A stretch of DNA of 21,034 nucleotides from Verrucomicrobia bacterium UBA6354 (lineage in GTDB: Bacteria; Verrucomicrobiota; Kiritimatiellia; RFP12; UBA1067): NCBI GenBank assembly GCA_002440145.1, contig DJRS01000084.1, positions 1 to 21,034 on the forward strand. The letters run 5' to 3'. Position numbers and translations under genes: made by a program. Shown here in pieces: positions 1 through 5,743 of the stretch. A model generated the notes under the pieces. It was not told the origin of the DNA. It saw only the letters and a program-made list of their open reading frames with translations, and made no database searches. The first letter of the stretch is position 1; each line of letters opens with the position of its first letter.

Positions 1-90
1 ATTATAGGGCCATCCCTGCGGCTGGCGGCGATCCGAAGGATGGACTGCAAGGGATAGACTACCCCAACTGCGCCGGATGCGCAACAGAAC

Positions 91-156
91 TTCAAGAGAC
101 CGCGGTCTCAAGGTGCTAGGAACGCGTTCCTAAGATGCTGGAAACGCGTTCTCTTG
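91..156. repeat. Three tandem 22-bp units, each centred on a palindrome
   Basis: Three 22-bp units lie head to tail at 91-112, 113-134 and 135-156. Their dyad centres fall at 102.5, 124.5 and 146.5. The first contains GAGACCGCGGTCTC (96-109, perfect). The second contains TAGGAACGCGTTCCTA (117-132, perfect). The third is degenerate around AAACGCGTT. The second and third also share a leading TGCT. A 22-bp spacing is about two helical turns, so proteins bound to the units would sit on the same DNA face. An operator array for a dimeric protein is one reading. A decayed host repeat is another. No gene starts immediately downstream. Confidence 0.6.
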
Positions 157-481
157 GATACGGCGTGCCCACGAGACGCATCCGTTCCACCCGTCGTCGC
201 GCGGAAGCAAACGGACAAGAGTGGAACTTTCCGCCTGGAGGCGGCTCCGTACGCACCGCCGCGCCGACGGGGAAACGGGGACAGTAGACGAGGGCGTTCC
301 GTGTTTTTAGGAGATATCTCGGTGTTTTGCAGTTTATTTCAATCTAAAACGCAAACTATCTTGTTCTTTCGCGTCCAATGCCGTTGGATGGCCGCTTTAG
401 GTGCGCACAGAGTCGTTTGGCTGGCGATATCGGGCGGAAACAGCTGCCGTAGGGCGCCGTACGCACGGAAAACGTGCGCGA
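157..481. other. Stretch without a convincing gene
   Basis: The open frames here are arginine-rich and lack ribosome-binding sites, as expected of frame shadows in GC-rich DNA. An AT-richer patch lies near 300-370. I see no RNA gene or terminator. It is probably intergenic DNA of the flanking chromosome, since it lies outside the tRNA fragment at 849-893. Confidence 0.4.
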
Positions 482-748
482 TCAGGCGCGGACGGCGTGC
501 TTCCGCACGCAACCGCGACGCAGACAGTCGCGACAGGCCTCGTCTTCCGGCGCGCCGCAGGAATAGCGGTCCGTCACGCGTCCCGTCTCGACGCGGCCCA
601 GCGCCGCGCGTATCGTGCACCCGCAGCTCTGCGTGTCCCAGTGGTCGGGCGCCTTGCGCGGGGCGTCTTCCCTCGCGCGGCTACAGGTTTCGTCGCCGCA
701 CGGACAGAACGGAAATTCCGGCGTTTCACACGACGCCTCTCCCTTCAT
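482..748 (-). CDS. Possible small Cys-rich protein, flanking DNA
   Basis: This is a - strand frame read from an ATG at 748 (88 residues). A TTG at 832 would give 116 residues. The shorter form has high GC at third codon positions. It has cysteine clusters typical of small metal-binding proteins: CPCG near the start, CGC in the middle, and a CxxxxxxxCxxC arrangement (CGAPEDEACRDC) near the end. The + strand frames over the same DNA are Arg-rich nonsense. No strong Shine-Dalgarno precedes either start, and I recognise no family. It lies on the far side of the tRNA fragment, so it would belong to the host or a neighbouring element rather than to the phage. Confidence 0.35.
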   Translation of the reverse strand: MKGEASCETPEFPFCPCGDETCSRAREDAPRKAPDHWDTQSCGCTIRAALGRVETGRVTDRYSCGAPEDEACRDCLRRGCVRKHAVRA

Positions 749-848
749 CTTGGGCAAAAGTGTCCTAGTGACGGCTTTCAGCCCGCATCGGCAACAGATG
801 GAGAACGGCAAAATCCCGGCAACAATCGACAAAAGCGTGAAGTTTTAA

Positions 849-893
849 TGGTCGGACCGACGAGATTTGAACTCGTGACCTTTTGCACCCCAA
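849..893 (-). other. 3' fragment of tRNA-Pro(GGG), probable att site
   Basis: Read on the - strand, this is the 3' end of a tRNA. It has an anticodon loop TTGGGGT (anticodon GGG), the 3' anticodon strand GCAAA, a variable region, a T arm with loop TTCAAAT closed by ACGAG/CTCGT, the acceptor strand CGGTCCG, a discriminator A and an encoded CCA. The five bases before the loop are GGAGG, which cannot pair with GCAAA, and no matching 5' half (CGGACCG) lies nearby. A truncated 3' tRNA end is what tRNA-targeting integrases leave at one end of an element. The orientation places the element to the right, with the intact tRNA expected beyond the window. Confidence 0.7.
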
Positions 894-1260
894 CCTCCCA
901 AAATGGTGCGGTTTGTTGCATTTCTGAAAGCATATAGCGGGTTTTAGGAGGTGGCGTATTGCGCCGTTTCCGTCCGTTCTCCCGTTTTTGCGCTAGTGTC
1001 CTATGGGTTGCTTCAGAGAGTTTTCGAGCCGAAAACGCACGCAAAGCACTACGCTTGAACAGTTCACGCACCAACAACGCGGTCTATTATATCACAACCT
1101 CGCCGCGGATGCAAGGGGAAGGACTGCCGCCGCGCACGCCAGTTGCGTGCGACGCCTTTGAACCCCTGCCCCGGACGGGGCAAAACCGTCCCCAACCACC
1201 CGCAAGAAAACCAAAGCAAGCCATAAAATCTTAAGATTCTAAAAAAAAATTAAAAATTTG
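894..1260. other. Left-end non-coding region of the element
   Basis: No convincing gene lies between the tRNA fragment and the first operator. The region holds a - strand promoter (1086-1114) firing toward the tRNA fragment. It ends in an A/T-rich run near 1230-1260 that could act as an UP element for the + strand promoter at 1263. An integrase gene, often found beside the att site, is not here. Confidence 0.5.
1086..1114 (-). promoter_or_regulatory. Sigma-70-like promoter facing the tRNA fragment
   Basis: On the - strand there is a -35 TTGCAT (1109-1114), a 17-bp spacer and a perfect -10 TATAAT (1086-1091) preceded by TGA, an extended -10. It would transcribe leftward across the truncated tRNA-Pro end and toward the possible Cys-rich gene. 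No obvious gene starts just downstream of it. Confidence 0.5.
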
Positions 1261-1262
1261 GC

Positions 1263-1291
1263 TTGCGGTGATACATCACCTGTGATATAAT
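1263..1291 (+). promoter_or_regulatory. Promoter of the first regulator, overlapped by operator 1
   Basis: There is a -35 TTGCGG (1263-1268), a 17-bp spacer and a perfect -10 TATAAT (1286-1291) with an upstream TG (extended -10). The A/T-rich run just upstream resembles an UP element. The quasi-palindrome GGTGATACATCACC occupies 1267-1280, overlapping the -35 edge and spacer, so a bound repressor would block RNA polymerase. Confidence 0.7.
1267..1280. promoter_or_regulatory. Operator 1, GGTGATACATCACC
   Basis: Two 6-bp inverted arms (GGTGAT/ATCACC) are separated by AC. The identical 14-mer recurs at 1697-1710 and 1737-1750. Placement inside the promoter spacer suggests autorepression by one or both ribbon-helix-helix proteins encoded next to it. 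Confidence 0.7.
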
Positions 1292-1317
1292 ATACGGCGA
1301 AACAATGGAGAAAGAAT

Positions 1318-1596
1318 ATGGCAACGAGAAATAGCAGACATGGCAAGCATCACCCCGACAGGGTGCAATTCGGCGGAATGGTCACGCCGGAGTTCAAAGC
1401 GATTGCTCAACTCACTGCCAACAAACTGCAATGCTCGCTGATGGAGCTCATGAAGAAGGGCGTAGACAATTTGGCTACGGGGGCCGGCATCCTCAAAAAC
1501 GGCGTCATCGCGCCCGAATACAAACTTACGATAGATAGCATGGCTGACATCATTCGCGACGAACTTCAGAAAAAGCGCAAGGATCAAGAAAAATGA
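1318..1596 (+). CDS. Arc-like ribbon-helix-helix regulator (putative)
   Basis: This 92-residue protein starts at ATG 1318, preceded by GGAGAAAG. A short beta-strand-like stretch (about residues 15-21, RVQFGGM) is followed by two predicted helices (about 24-37 and 40-52, the latter ending MKKGVDNLA). That arrangement matches Arc/MetJ/CopG dimeric repressors. Its promoter contains operator 1, and two further identical operators follow within 160 bp. The natural inference is an autoregulated repressor in the immunity or lysis-lysogeny switch, comparable in fold to Arc and Mnt of phage P22. The stop overlaps the next start (ATGA). An antitoxin role is an alternative. The family call rests on pattern only. 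Confidence 0.6.
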   Translation: MATRNSRHGKHHPDRVQFGGMVTPEFKAIAQLTANKLQCSLMELMKKGVDNLATGAGILKNGVIAPEYKLTIDSMADIIRDELQKKRKDQEK

Positions 1597-1724
1597 AAGA
1601 CGAAACAAAGAAGTGGCTGGCGAAAATCGCCAAATTGAACGGCGTCACCAAGGAGGAAGTGCTGAAGTATCTGAAAAGCCTTTCTCGTGCCAATGGGGTG
1701 ATACATCACCTTAAACTCGGATAA
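1593..1724 (+). CDS. 43-residue protein, translationally coupled
   Basis: The start ATG (1593) overlaps the preceding stop as ATGA. The product is small and Lys-rich, with a helical pattern (WLAKIAKLNGVTKEEVLKYL). This might form a helix-turn-helix or a short dimerisation helix. Operator 2 (1697-1710) lies inside the 3' end of the frame and is translated as GVIHH, so either the frame or the operator is constrained by the other. I recognise no function. Coupling to the regulator suggests a partner or modulator. Confidence 0.5.
   Translation: MKDETKKWLAKIAKLNGVTKEEVLKYLKSLSRANGVIHHLKLG
1697..1710. promoter_or_regulatory. Operator 2, GGTGATACATCACC
   Basis: Second exact copy of the 14-bp quasi-palindrome. 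It lies 40 bp (start to start) before operator 3 and inside the 3' end of the 43-residue frame. Confidence 0.7.
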
Positions 1725-1730
1725 TTTTTC

Positions 1731-1758
1731 TTGGGTGGTGATACATCACCCGTATGCA
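1731..1758 (+). promoter_or_regulatory. Weak promoter containing operator 3
   Basis: The third exact GGTGATACATCACC is at 1737-1750. It sits between a possible -35 TTGGGT (1731-1736) and a weak -10 TATGCA (1753-1758), an arrangement like that of operator 1. It would serve the second regulator gene at 1778. The promoter call is weak; the operator is exact. Confidence 0.45.
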
Positions 1759-1777
1759 TCAAGGGAGGCATGGAAAG

Positions 1778-1981
1778 ATGAACGAGATCTACGTGAATAC
1801 GCCGTTGCCGGAGGCGGTGGCGGCGAAGCTGAAGGCGCGGGCGCGGGAGAACGGGCGTTGCGCCGGGCGGGAACTGGCGCAAATCGCCGTGCGGGCGCTT
1901 GCGAAAGCGGCGTCGGGGCGCAAGCGGGGCGATGTCCCCGGCGTCCCCGGTCCGGCGACCGTGAAGGAGGCGGCGAAATGA
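1778..1981 (+). CDS. Second Arc-like ribbon-helix-helix protein
   Basis: The protein has 67 residues. ATG 1778 is chosen because AAGGGAGG ends about 10 bp upstream; an in-frame ATG at 1754 lacks a good site. The N-terminus MNEIYVNTPLPEAVAAKLKA is followed by a second helix (GRELAQIAVRALA). This fits the strand-helix-helix layout of Arc-family DNA-binding proteins, followed by a basic, Gly/Pro-rich tail. It is not closely similar to the 92-residue regulator upstream. Two such proteins sharing three identical operators suggests a two-component switch, as with Arc and Mnt. The stop overlaps the next ATG. Confidence 0.6.
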   Translation: MNEIYVNTPLPEAVAAKLKARARENGRCAGRELAQIAVRALAKAASGRKRGDVPGVPGPATVKEAAK

Positions 1982-2160
1982 GCGAGAAGGCCCAAAACTT
2001 TACAGAAGCCGTTCTATTCTGCGTGTTTATGGCGGTTTTCGTGTGGCTTTACTGCCGCGCGACGCCGGCGCAGATGAGCGCGGAGTACGACCTTGCCGCG
2101 GAAGCGGGGGTGCGTGCCGCGCACCAACAACAACAGGCCTGCGCCTCTCGCACAGAGTGA
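1978..2160 (+). CDS. Small single-pass membrane protein
   Basis: The product has 60 residues. The start ATG (1978) overlaps the preceding stop as ATGA, after GGAGGCG. Residues about 10-26 (EAVLFCVFMAVFVWLYC) form one hydrophobic membrane helix. A polar tail with an HQQQQ run and a final CASRTE follows. No family is recognised. Small membrane proteins encoded beside phage immunity genes sometimes mediate superinfection exclusion, but nothing here proves that. Confidence 0.55.
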   Translation: MSEKAQNFTEAVLFCVFMAVFVWLYCRATPAQMSAEYDLAAEAGVRAAHQQQQACASRTE

Positions 2161-2267
2161 AGGCCACCTTCCAATGTCCAACATTTCCGTGCGGCCCCTC
2201 CACGGACAAGGCATATTAAACGGCGTGCCAGGGGGGCTTTATTTTGATTTGGCGAAAGGGAAAGGAA
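2161..2267 (+). terminator. Possible weak terminator or attenuator
   Basis: A stem can form between GCCCCTC (about 2193) and GGGGGGC (about 2231), with a long loop containing a CACG/CGTG pair. It is followed by the T-rich run TTTATTTTGATTT. The long loop and the G-U pair make it weak. It would separate the regulator operon from the early operon that begins at 2268. Confidence 0.3.
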
Positions 2268-2480
2268 ATGAAAGAGAACAGGAACGAGATAATGAACGAC
2301 CGCGAGGTCGCGGACCTGCTCGGGGTCTCGGTGTGGATGCTGCAGAAGCGTTGCCGCACGGGGTTCCGCAAGGGCGAGATCGACATCCTGAAAGCCGAAC
2401 CGCTGGTCATCGGCGGCATGCGCCGGTGGCTGCGGGGCGACGTCATGCGGGTACTGCAGGCGAAGCCGCGGGTCGGCTGA
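2268..2480 (+). CDS. Excisionase/MerR-like helix-turn-helix protein
   Basis: This is a 70-residue protein from ATG 2268, placed after a purine-rich GGGAAAGGAA leader. ATG 2292 with AGGAA 7 bp upstream is an alternative giving 62 residues (MNDREVADLLGV). The stretch NDREVADLLGVSVWMLQKRC matches the winged-helix excisionase (HTH_17) pattern: helix, turn, then a recognition helix. The basic stretch RRWLRGDVMRVLQ follows. Such proteins act as directionality factors or as regulators at the head of early operons. A DNA-binding role is well supported; excision is an inference. Confidence 0.65.
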   Translation: MKENRNEIMNDREVADLLGVSVWMLQKRCRTGFRKGEIDILKAEPLVIGGMRRWLRGDVMRVLQAKPRVG

Positions 2481-2514
2481 GGGCGAACGCGGCAGGGAGA
2501 GGTTTGGGAGAGCC

Positions 2515-2742
2515 ATGAAGAGCTTGACAGGCGGGCTGAGCCGGCGCTCCACTACAGGCAAATCAGCCAACGGGGACGCCGAGGCGGAGGCCTACGCGCA
2601 GGCGGAATCCGTGGCGCCGCGGGGGCGCTGTAAAACCGGTACGACCCCGCCGCCCAGACCGACAGGCGTACTACTACTAGCGGTGACGGCGTGGAGAGAC
2701 ACGCGTTTGGCTTTGGAAAAAGGAAAGGAACAGGAAAAATGA
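2515..2742 (+). CDS. Hypothetical 75-residue protein
   Basis: The start ATG 2515 follows GGGAGAG with 2-3 bp spacing. The stop overlaps the next ATG (ATGA at 2739). The product is low in recognisable structure: Ala/Glu-rich, then Pro-rich, with a short hydrophobic patch (GVLLLAVTAW). The C-terminal LEKGKEQEK is encoded by the purine-rich leader of the next gene, so part of the frame may be incidental. It is plausible through coupling, but unproven. Confidence 0.35.
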   Translation: MKSLTGGLSRRSTTGKSANGDAEAEAYAQAESVAPRGRCKTGTTPPPRPTGVLLLAVTAWRDTRLALEKGKEQEK

Positions 2743-2996
2743 AGGAACAACAGGAAACGCAAGACATCGTGCCGCGCGCGCTGACGATCGCGGCGAAGAC
2801 GTTCGGCGACAAGCCGAAGCTCGTCGGGGAGTGCCTTATCGCGCTCGTCAAGGGGACGACGCCCGCCACGTTCAGCGAGGTGCAGCGGTACATCCTCGAA
2901 GACTGCCGCGCGGAACTCGCCGACCGCCGGAAGCGGCGCGCGGACGCGGCGGCGCGCAAGCGGGCGCAACGCGAACGCGGGAAACAAAACGCATAG
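2739..2996 (+). CDS. Hypothetical basic small protein
   Basis: This 85-residue product starts at ATG 2739, after the AAGGAAAGGAACAGG leader. It has a compact N-terminal part (to about residue 55) containing VGECLIALVKG and TFSEVQRYILEDCRAEL, then a strongly basic helical tail rich in RRKRRADAAARKRAQR. That tail could bind nucleic acid. It sits in the early operon before the recombination genes. No family is recognised. Confidence 0.6.
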   Translation: MKEQQETQDIVPRALTIAAKTFGDKPKLVGECLIALVKGTTPATFSEVQRYILEDCRAELADRRKRRADAAARKRAQRERGKQNA

Positions 2997-3022
2997 ACAA
3001 TCCATCAACGGAGGAAAAAACC

Positions 3023-3319
3023 ATGATTCCGACAACACGGACACGCAAAGGGCAAAAGCCGAAGAAACTGAAAATCAACGGACGGATGGACGAGGCTGGG
3101 AATCCCAACGCCTATCAAATCACCTTCCGCACCTCGCGCAAGAACTCCGCGGAATGGAGCCGCCTGCGCGGATTGTGCGCCCTGTCCGGGCACGACGAAA
3201 AGACGCCGGAACTGATGGAGAAGGTTCTTCTCCCGGCGATGCGGGACTACGTGGCGCGCAAGGGGTACGTCGCGCGGGCGAAAAGCGCGCGGGCGATCCC
3301 GCACGGCAACGGCGGTTGA
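3023..3319 (+). CDS. Hypothetical 98-residue early protein
   Basis: The start ATG 3023 has a GGAGG 8 bp upstream. The N-terminus is very basic (RTRKGQKPKKLKINGR), followed by a mixed segment (AYQITFRTSRKNSAEWSRL) and a helical C-terminal half. This would suit a DNA-binding accessory protein, but no domain can be named. It lies 38 bp before the exonuclease gene. Confidence 0.6.
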   Translation: MIPTTRTRKGQKPKKLKINGRMDEAGNPNAYQITFRTSRKNSAEWSRLRGLCALSGHDEKTPELMEKVLLPAMRDYVARKGYVARAKSARAIPHGNGG

Positions 3320-3357
3320 AAAAGGAAGCTCGGGAAAAACAAGGAAAGGAACAGGAA

Positions 3358-4368
3358 ATGATACTCAACAAGATAGCCTACGACCCGGCCGACCGCGCCT
3401 CGTTCGTGGCGGCGCGGCTGGCACTGCGCAAGGAAAACCGCCTCGGCGGCTCCGACCTCGGCACGGCGGCCGGCGTGAACAAGTACAAGTCGCGCCGCCG
3501 GCTCTACGAGGAAATCAAGGGGCATGTCGCCGCGCCCGACCTCGGCGACAAGCAGTCCGTGAAGGACGGCGTGCGCTGCGAGGACATGGTGGCCAGGCTA
3601 TTCGAGGAGCGTACGGGCAAGAAGGTGCACCGCGTGAACGCCGTGATGACGAGCGATGCCGCGCCGCACCTCTTCGCCAGTATCGACCGCAAGGTGGAAA
3701 ACGAGGACGCGGGCCTCGAGTGCAAGACGGCAAACGCGCTCAACAAGGACGCTTTCGCGAACGGCGCGCTGCCCCCTTCGTACGTTCGGCAGGTCAAGAC
3801 CTACATGAAGGTGACGGGCTACCGCACCTGGTACGTCTACGTGTGGATCATGGGGATAAAGGAACTCTGCTACATCTACACGCTCGACCCGATTGAGAAG
3901 CCCGCGTGGTGCGACACGCTCGTGACAGTCAGAGAGGCGGAACTGAACGAATGCGAGGAAATCGCGGCGGACTTCTTCAACGCGTACGTCCTGAAGGATA
4001 CGCCACCGCCGTTTGACGGCGCGGACGACGAGGCGGAGCTCCTGAAGGAGCTGCACCCGACCGGGCATCCGGGCACGGTCGTTCGGATCGAGAAGGTGAC
4101 GGAAGCCGACCTCTGCGAATACGACCAGTGCAAAAAGACGATCAAGCACTGCGAGGAGAGGATGGCCGCGATCGAGAACCGCATCAAGGAAGAACTCGCG
4201 GATGCGGCGGAAGGGGCGATCGGCACGCGCAAGGTGACCTGGAAGAACAACAAGCCCAGCGAGAAGACCGACTGGAAGGCGGTGGCAATCGACGCGCAGG
4301 CAAGCACGGAGACCATCGCCGCGCACACAACCCTCGAACAAGGTGCGCGGGTTCTGCGGATCAAGTAA
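3358..4368 (+). CDS. YqaJ-like viral recombinase (exonuclease)
   Basis: The protein has 336 residues, from an ATG directly after AAGGAAAGGAACAGG. It matches the YqaJ/lambda-exonuclease fold of PD-(D/E)xK nucleases. GGSDLGTAAGVNKYKS (30-45) is the signature Gly-Gly-Ser-Asp loop. E75 lies in GVRCEDMVARLFEE, D110 in FASIDRKVE, and E121 and K123 in LECKTA, giving the metal-binding set. A C-terminal helical extension (about 245-336) carries ITRK-type charged segments. The enzyme should resect double-stranded DNA 5' to 3' and hand single strands to the ERF protein encoded next. The pair forms a phage recombination module comparable to Exo/Beta or RecE/RecT. Confidence 0.85.
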   Translation: MILNKIAYDPADRASFVAARLALRKENRLGGSDLGTAAGVNKYKSRRRLYEEIKGHVAAPDLGDKQSVKDGVRCEDMVARLFEERTGKKVHRVNAVMTSDAAPHLFASIDRKVENEDAGLECKTANALNKDAFANGALPPSYVRQVKTYMKVTGYRTWYVYVWIMGIKELCYIYTLDPIEKPAWCDTLVTVREAELNECEEIAADFFNAYVLKDTPPPFDGADDEAELLKELHPTGHPGTVVRIEKVTEADLCEYDQCKKTIKHCEERMAAIENRIKEELADAAEGAIGTRKVTWKNNKPSEKTDWKAVAIDAQASTETIAAHTTLEQGARVLRIK

Positions 4369-4408
4369 AGCCAAAATAGGCGCAAATGGACGAAAAAGAG
4401 GAAAAACC

Positions 4409-5092
4409 ATGGAAAACACAAAACTAGAAGACACCCCCGCGCGGGGCAAGCTGTCGGTCGTGCAACAGAAGCTGCGCGTCCCGAAGGACCGGCGCAACAA
4501 TTTCGGCGGCTACCGATTCCGGAACGCGAGCGACATTCTCGAAGCCGTGAAGCCCTTCCTCGAGGAAGTCCGGGCGACGCTCGTGCTGAGCGACGAAGTG
4601 CGGGCGGTCGGGGACGGCGCGGAACGGCGGTTCTACGTCGTAGCGCGCGCGACATTCTGCGACTGCGAGACGGGCGGCAGCATCGAGGCGCAGGGCTGGG
4701 CGCGCGAGGAACTCACCAAAAAGGGCATGGACGCGGCGCAGTTGACGGGGGCGTGCTCCTCCTACGCCCGCAAGTACGCCCTGTGCGGGCTGTTCGCGAT
4801 CGACGACAGCCGCCTCGACCCGGACGAAACCGGCAACCGCAATGCCGCGAAGCCGGCAGAAGACGCGCCGACCGCCCAGGAGACGGGAGAAGACGAGCCG
4901 ACCGCCAAGAAGCGCGAGGCGTGGAAGCTCTTCTGCGCGACCGAAGTGGCGCGCGGGAGCGACGAAAACGCCCGCGCCAAGTACTTCTGTGCGCTTGCCC
5001 TGAAGGTCTCGGGCGCACTCAGCCCGAAAGCGATCCCCGCCGCCGGATGGGACAAGGTCATCGACCATCTCAAGAAGGAAAGGGTAAAATGA
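4409..5092 (+). CDS. ERF-family single-strand annealing protein
   Basis: The product is 227 residues from ATG 4409, preceded by AGAGGAAAAACC. The ERF domain spans about residues 14-138. NFGGYRFRNASDILEAVKPF matches the N-terminal signature. GWAREELTKKGMDAAQLTG and SSYARKYALCGLFAIDD match the conserved core. A Glu/Ala/Pro linker follows, then a C-terminal helical domain (about 170-227). ERF proteins bind and anneal single-stranded DNA. Together with the YqaJ exonuclease encoded 40 bp upstream, it would carry out recombination-dependent repair, or genome circularisation after infection. The stop overlaps an ATG at 5089. Confidence 0.9.
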   Translation: MENTKLEDTPARGKLSVVQQKLRVPKDRRNNFGGYRFRNASDILEAVKPFLEEVRATLVLSDEVRAVGDGAERRFYVVARATFCDCETGGSIEAQGWAREELTKKGMDAAQLTGACSSYARKYALCGLFAIDDSRLDPDETGNRNAAKPAEDAPTAQETGEDEPTAKKREAWKLFCATEVARGSDENARAKYFCALALKVSGALSPKAIPAAGWDKVIDHLKKERVK

Positions 5093-5124
5093 CATACCCA
5101 ATATCTCTCAAGAAAGGGGGCGAA

Positions 5125-5307
5125 ATGAACGAGAAGTGTTGCGGGAACTGCGCCCGCTTCATCCCCGACGGCCGCGTCCCCGGCTATGGCTGGTGCGACG
5201 AGTGGGCGGGAGTCCGTCTGTCCAAGGGCGACACATGCCACCCGTATGTCGGGCGGCCAAAGCAAGACGGCAAGGCGAAGGCGGACAGGAAAGGAGAAAT
5301 GAAATGA
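5125..5307 (+). CDS. Small Cys-rich, zinc-finger-like protein
   Basis: This is a 60-residue product. ATG 5125 is preferred because AAAGGGGG lies 4-5 bp upstream. ATG 5089 overlaps the preceding stop and would add 12 residues. Cysteines occur as CCGNC, then WC and DTC-H (about residues 5-39), spaced as in small zinc-binding phage proteins. The tail is Lys-rich. No exact family can be named. The stop overlaps the next ATG (5304). Confidence 0.65.
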   Translation: MNEKCCGNCARFIPDGRVPGYGWCDEWAGVRLSKGDTCHPYVGRPKQDGKAKADRKGEMK

Positions 5308-5486
5308 GGACGCTGGACATCGCCGACCGCATCGCCGCGTCCGTCGTCGCCCGCCGCGAGGGCCGACCCGCACTCACCCCGCGCGACCACAAGGTGTGGG
5401 CTCGCCGCACCTACGACATGGACGGCTGGGAGACAGGGGAGTGGCCAGAGAAGGACAACGAGAACGAAACGGAGGAAGAGGAATGA
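5304..5486 (+). CDS. Hypothetical 60-residue protein, acidic tail
   Basis: The ATG at 5304 overlaps the previous stop and has AGGAG 7 bp upstream. The N-terminal half is basic and helical (IADRIAASVVARREGR). The C-terminus is strongly acidic (EKDNENETEEEE). No family is recognised. Its place in a chain of ATGA-overlapping genes supports expression. Confidence 0.6.
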   Translation: MRTLDIADRIAASVVARREGRPALTPRDHKVWARRTYDMDGWETGEWPEKDNENETEEEE

Positions 5487-5743
5487 AAAAGCCGAAGAAG
5501 GCAAAAATGGGCGCGGCGCGACTGCACGCGTACGCGGAACTACTGCAAGCGTACTACGAGCAGGCCGTCCTGGACAAGCGCCGCTACGTCACGTGGATCG
5601 GGCGGAACGGCCGGGTCGTGCCGAAGGAGTGCCTCACAAAGATAGCACTGAAACGGGACTTCGCGACGGCCGCCATGAAGTATTGCAGGAAACTCGCAAG
5701 ACTGCACGGAATCAAACTGACAGAGCCGGAGGTGGAAGAATGA
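5483..5743 (+). CDS. Hypothetical 86-residue basic protein
   Basis: The ATG at 5483 overlaps the preceding stop and follows GGAAGAGG. The product is Lys/Arg-rich and mostly helical, with AYAELLQAYYEQAVLDKRRY and a C-terminal AAMKYCRKLARLHGI. It lies immediately before the replication gene (overlap at 5740). It may be an accessory DNA-binding protein, but no domain is recognised. Confidence 0.6.
   Translation: MKKPKKAKMGAARLHAYAELLQAYYEQAVLDKRRYVTWIGRNGRVVPKECLTKIALKRDFATAAMKYCRKLARLHGIKLTEPEVEE

Noticed and set aside
339..620. - strand frame of 93 residues
   Set aside because: It is Arg-rich and overlaps the better-supported Cys-rich frame. It has no ribosome-binding site and runs into AT-rich DNA.
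849..930. Complete tRNA-Pro gene
   Set aside because: Only the 3' part fits. The 5' anticodon strand would be GGAGG against GCAAA, and no D arm or 5' acceptor strand is present.
778..1077. - strand frame through the tRNA remnant (ends with QKVTSSNLVGPT-like peptide)
   Set aside because: This peptide is the usual false translation of a tRNA 3' end. The frame starts at TTG with no ribosome-binding site.
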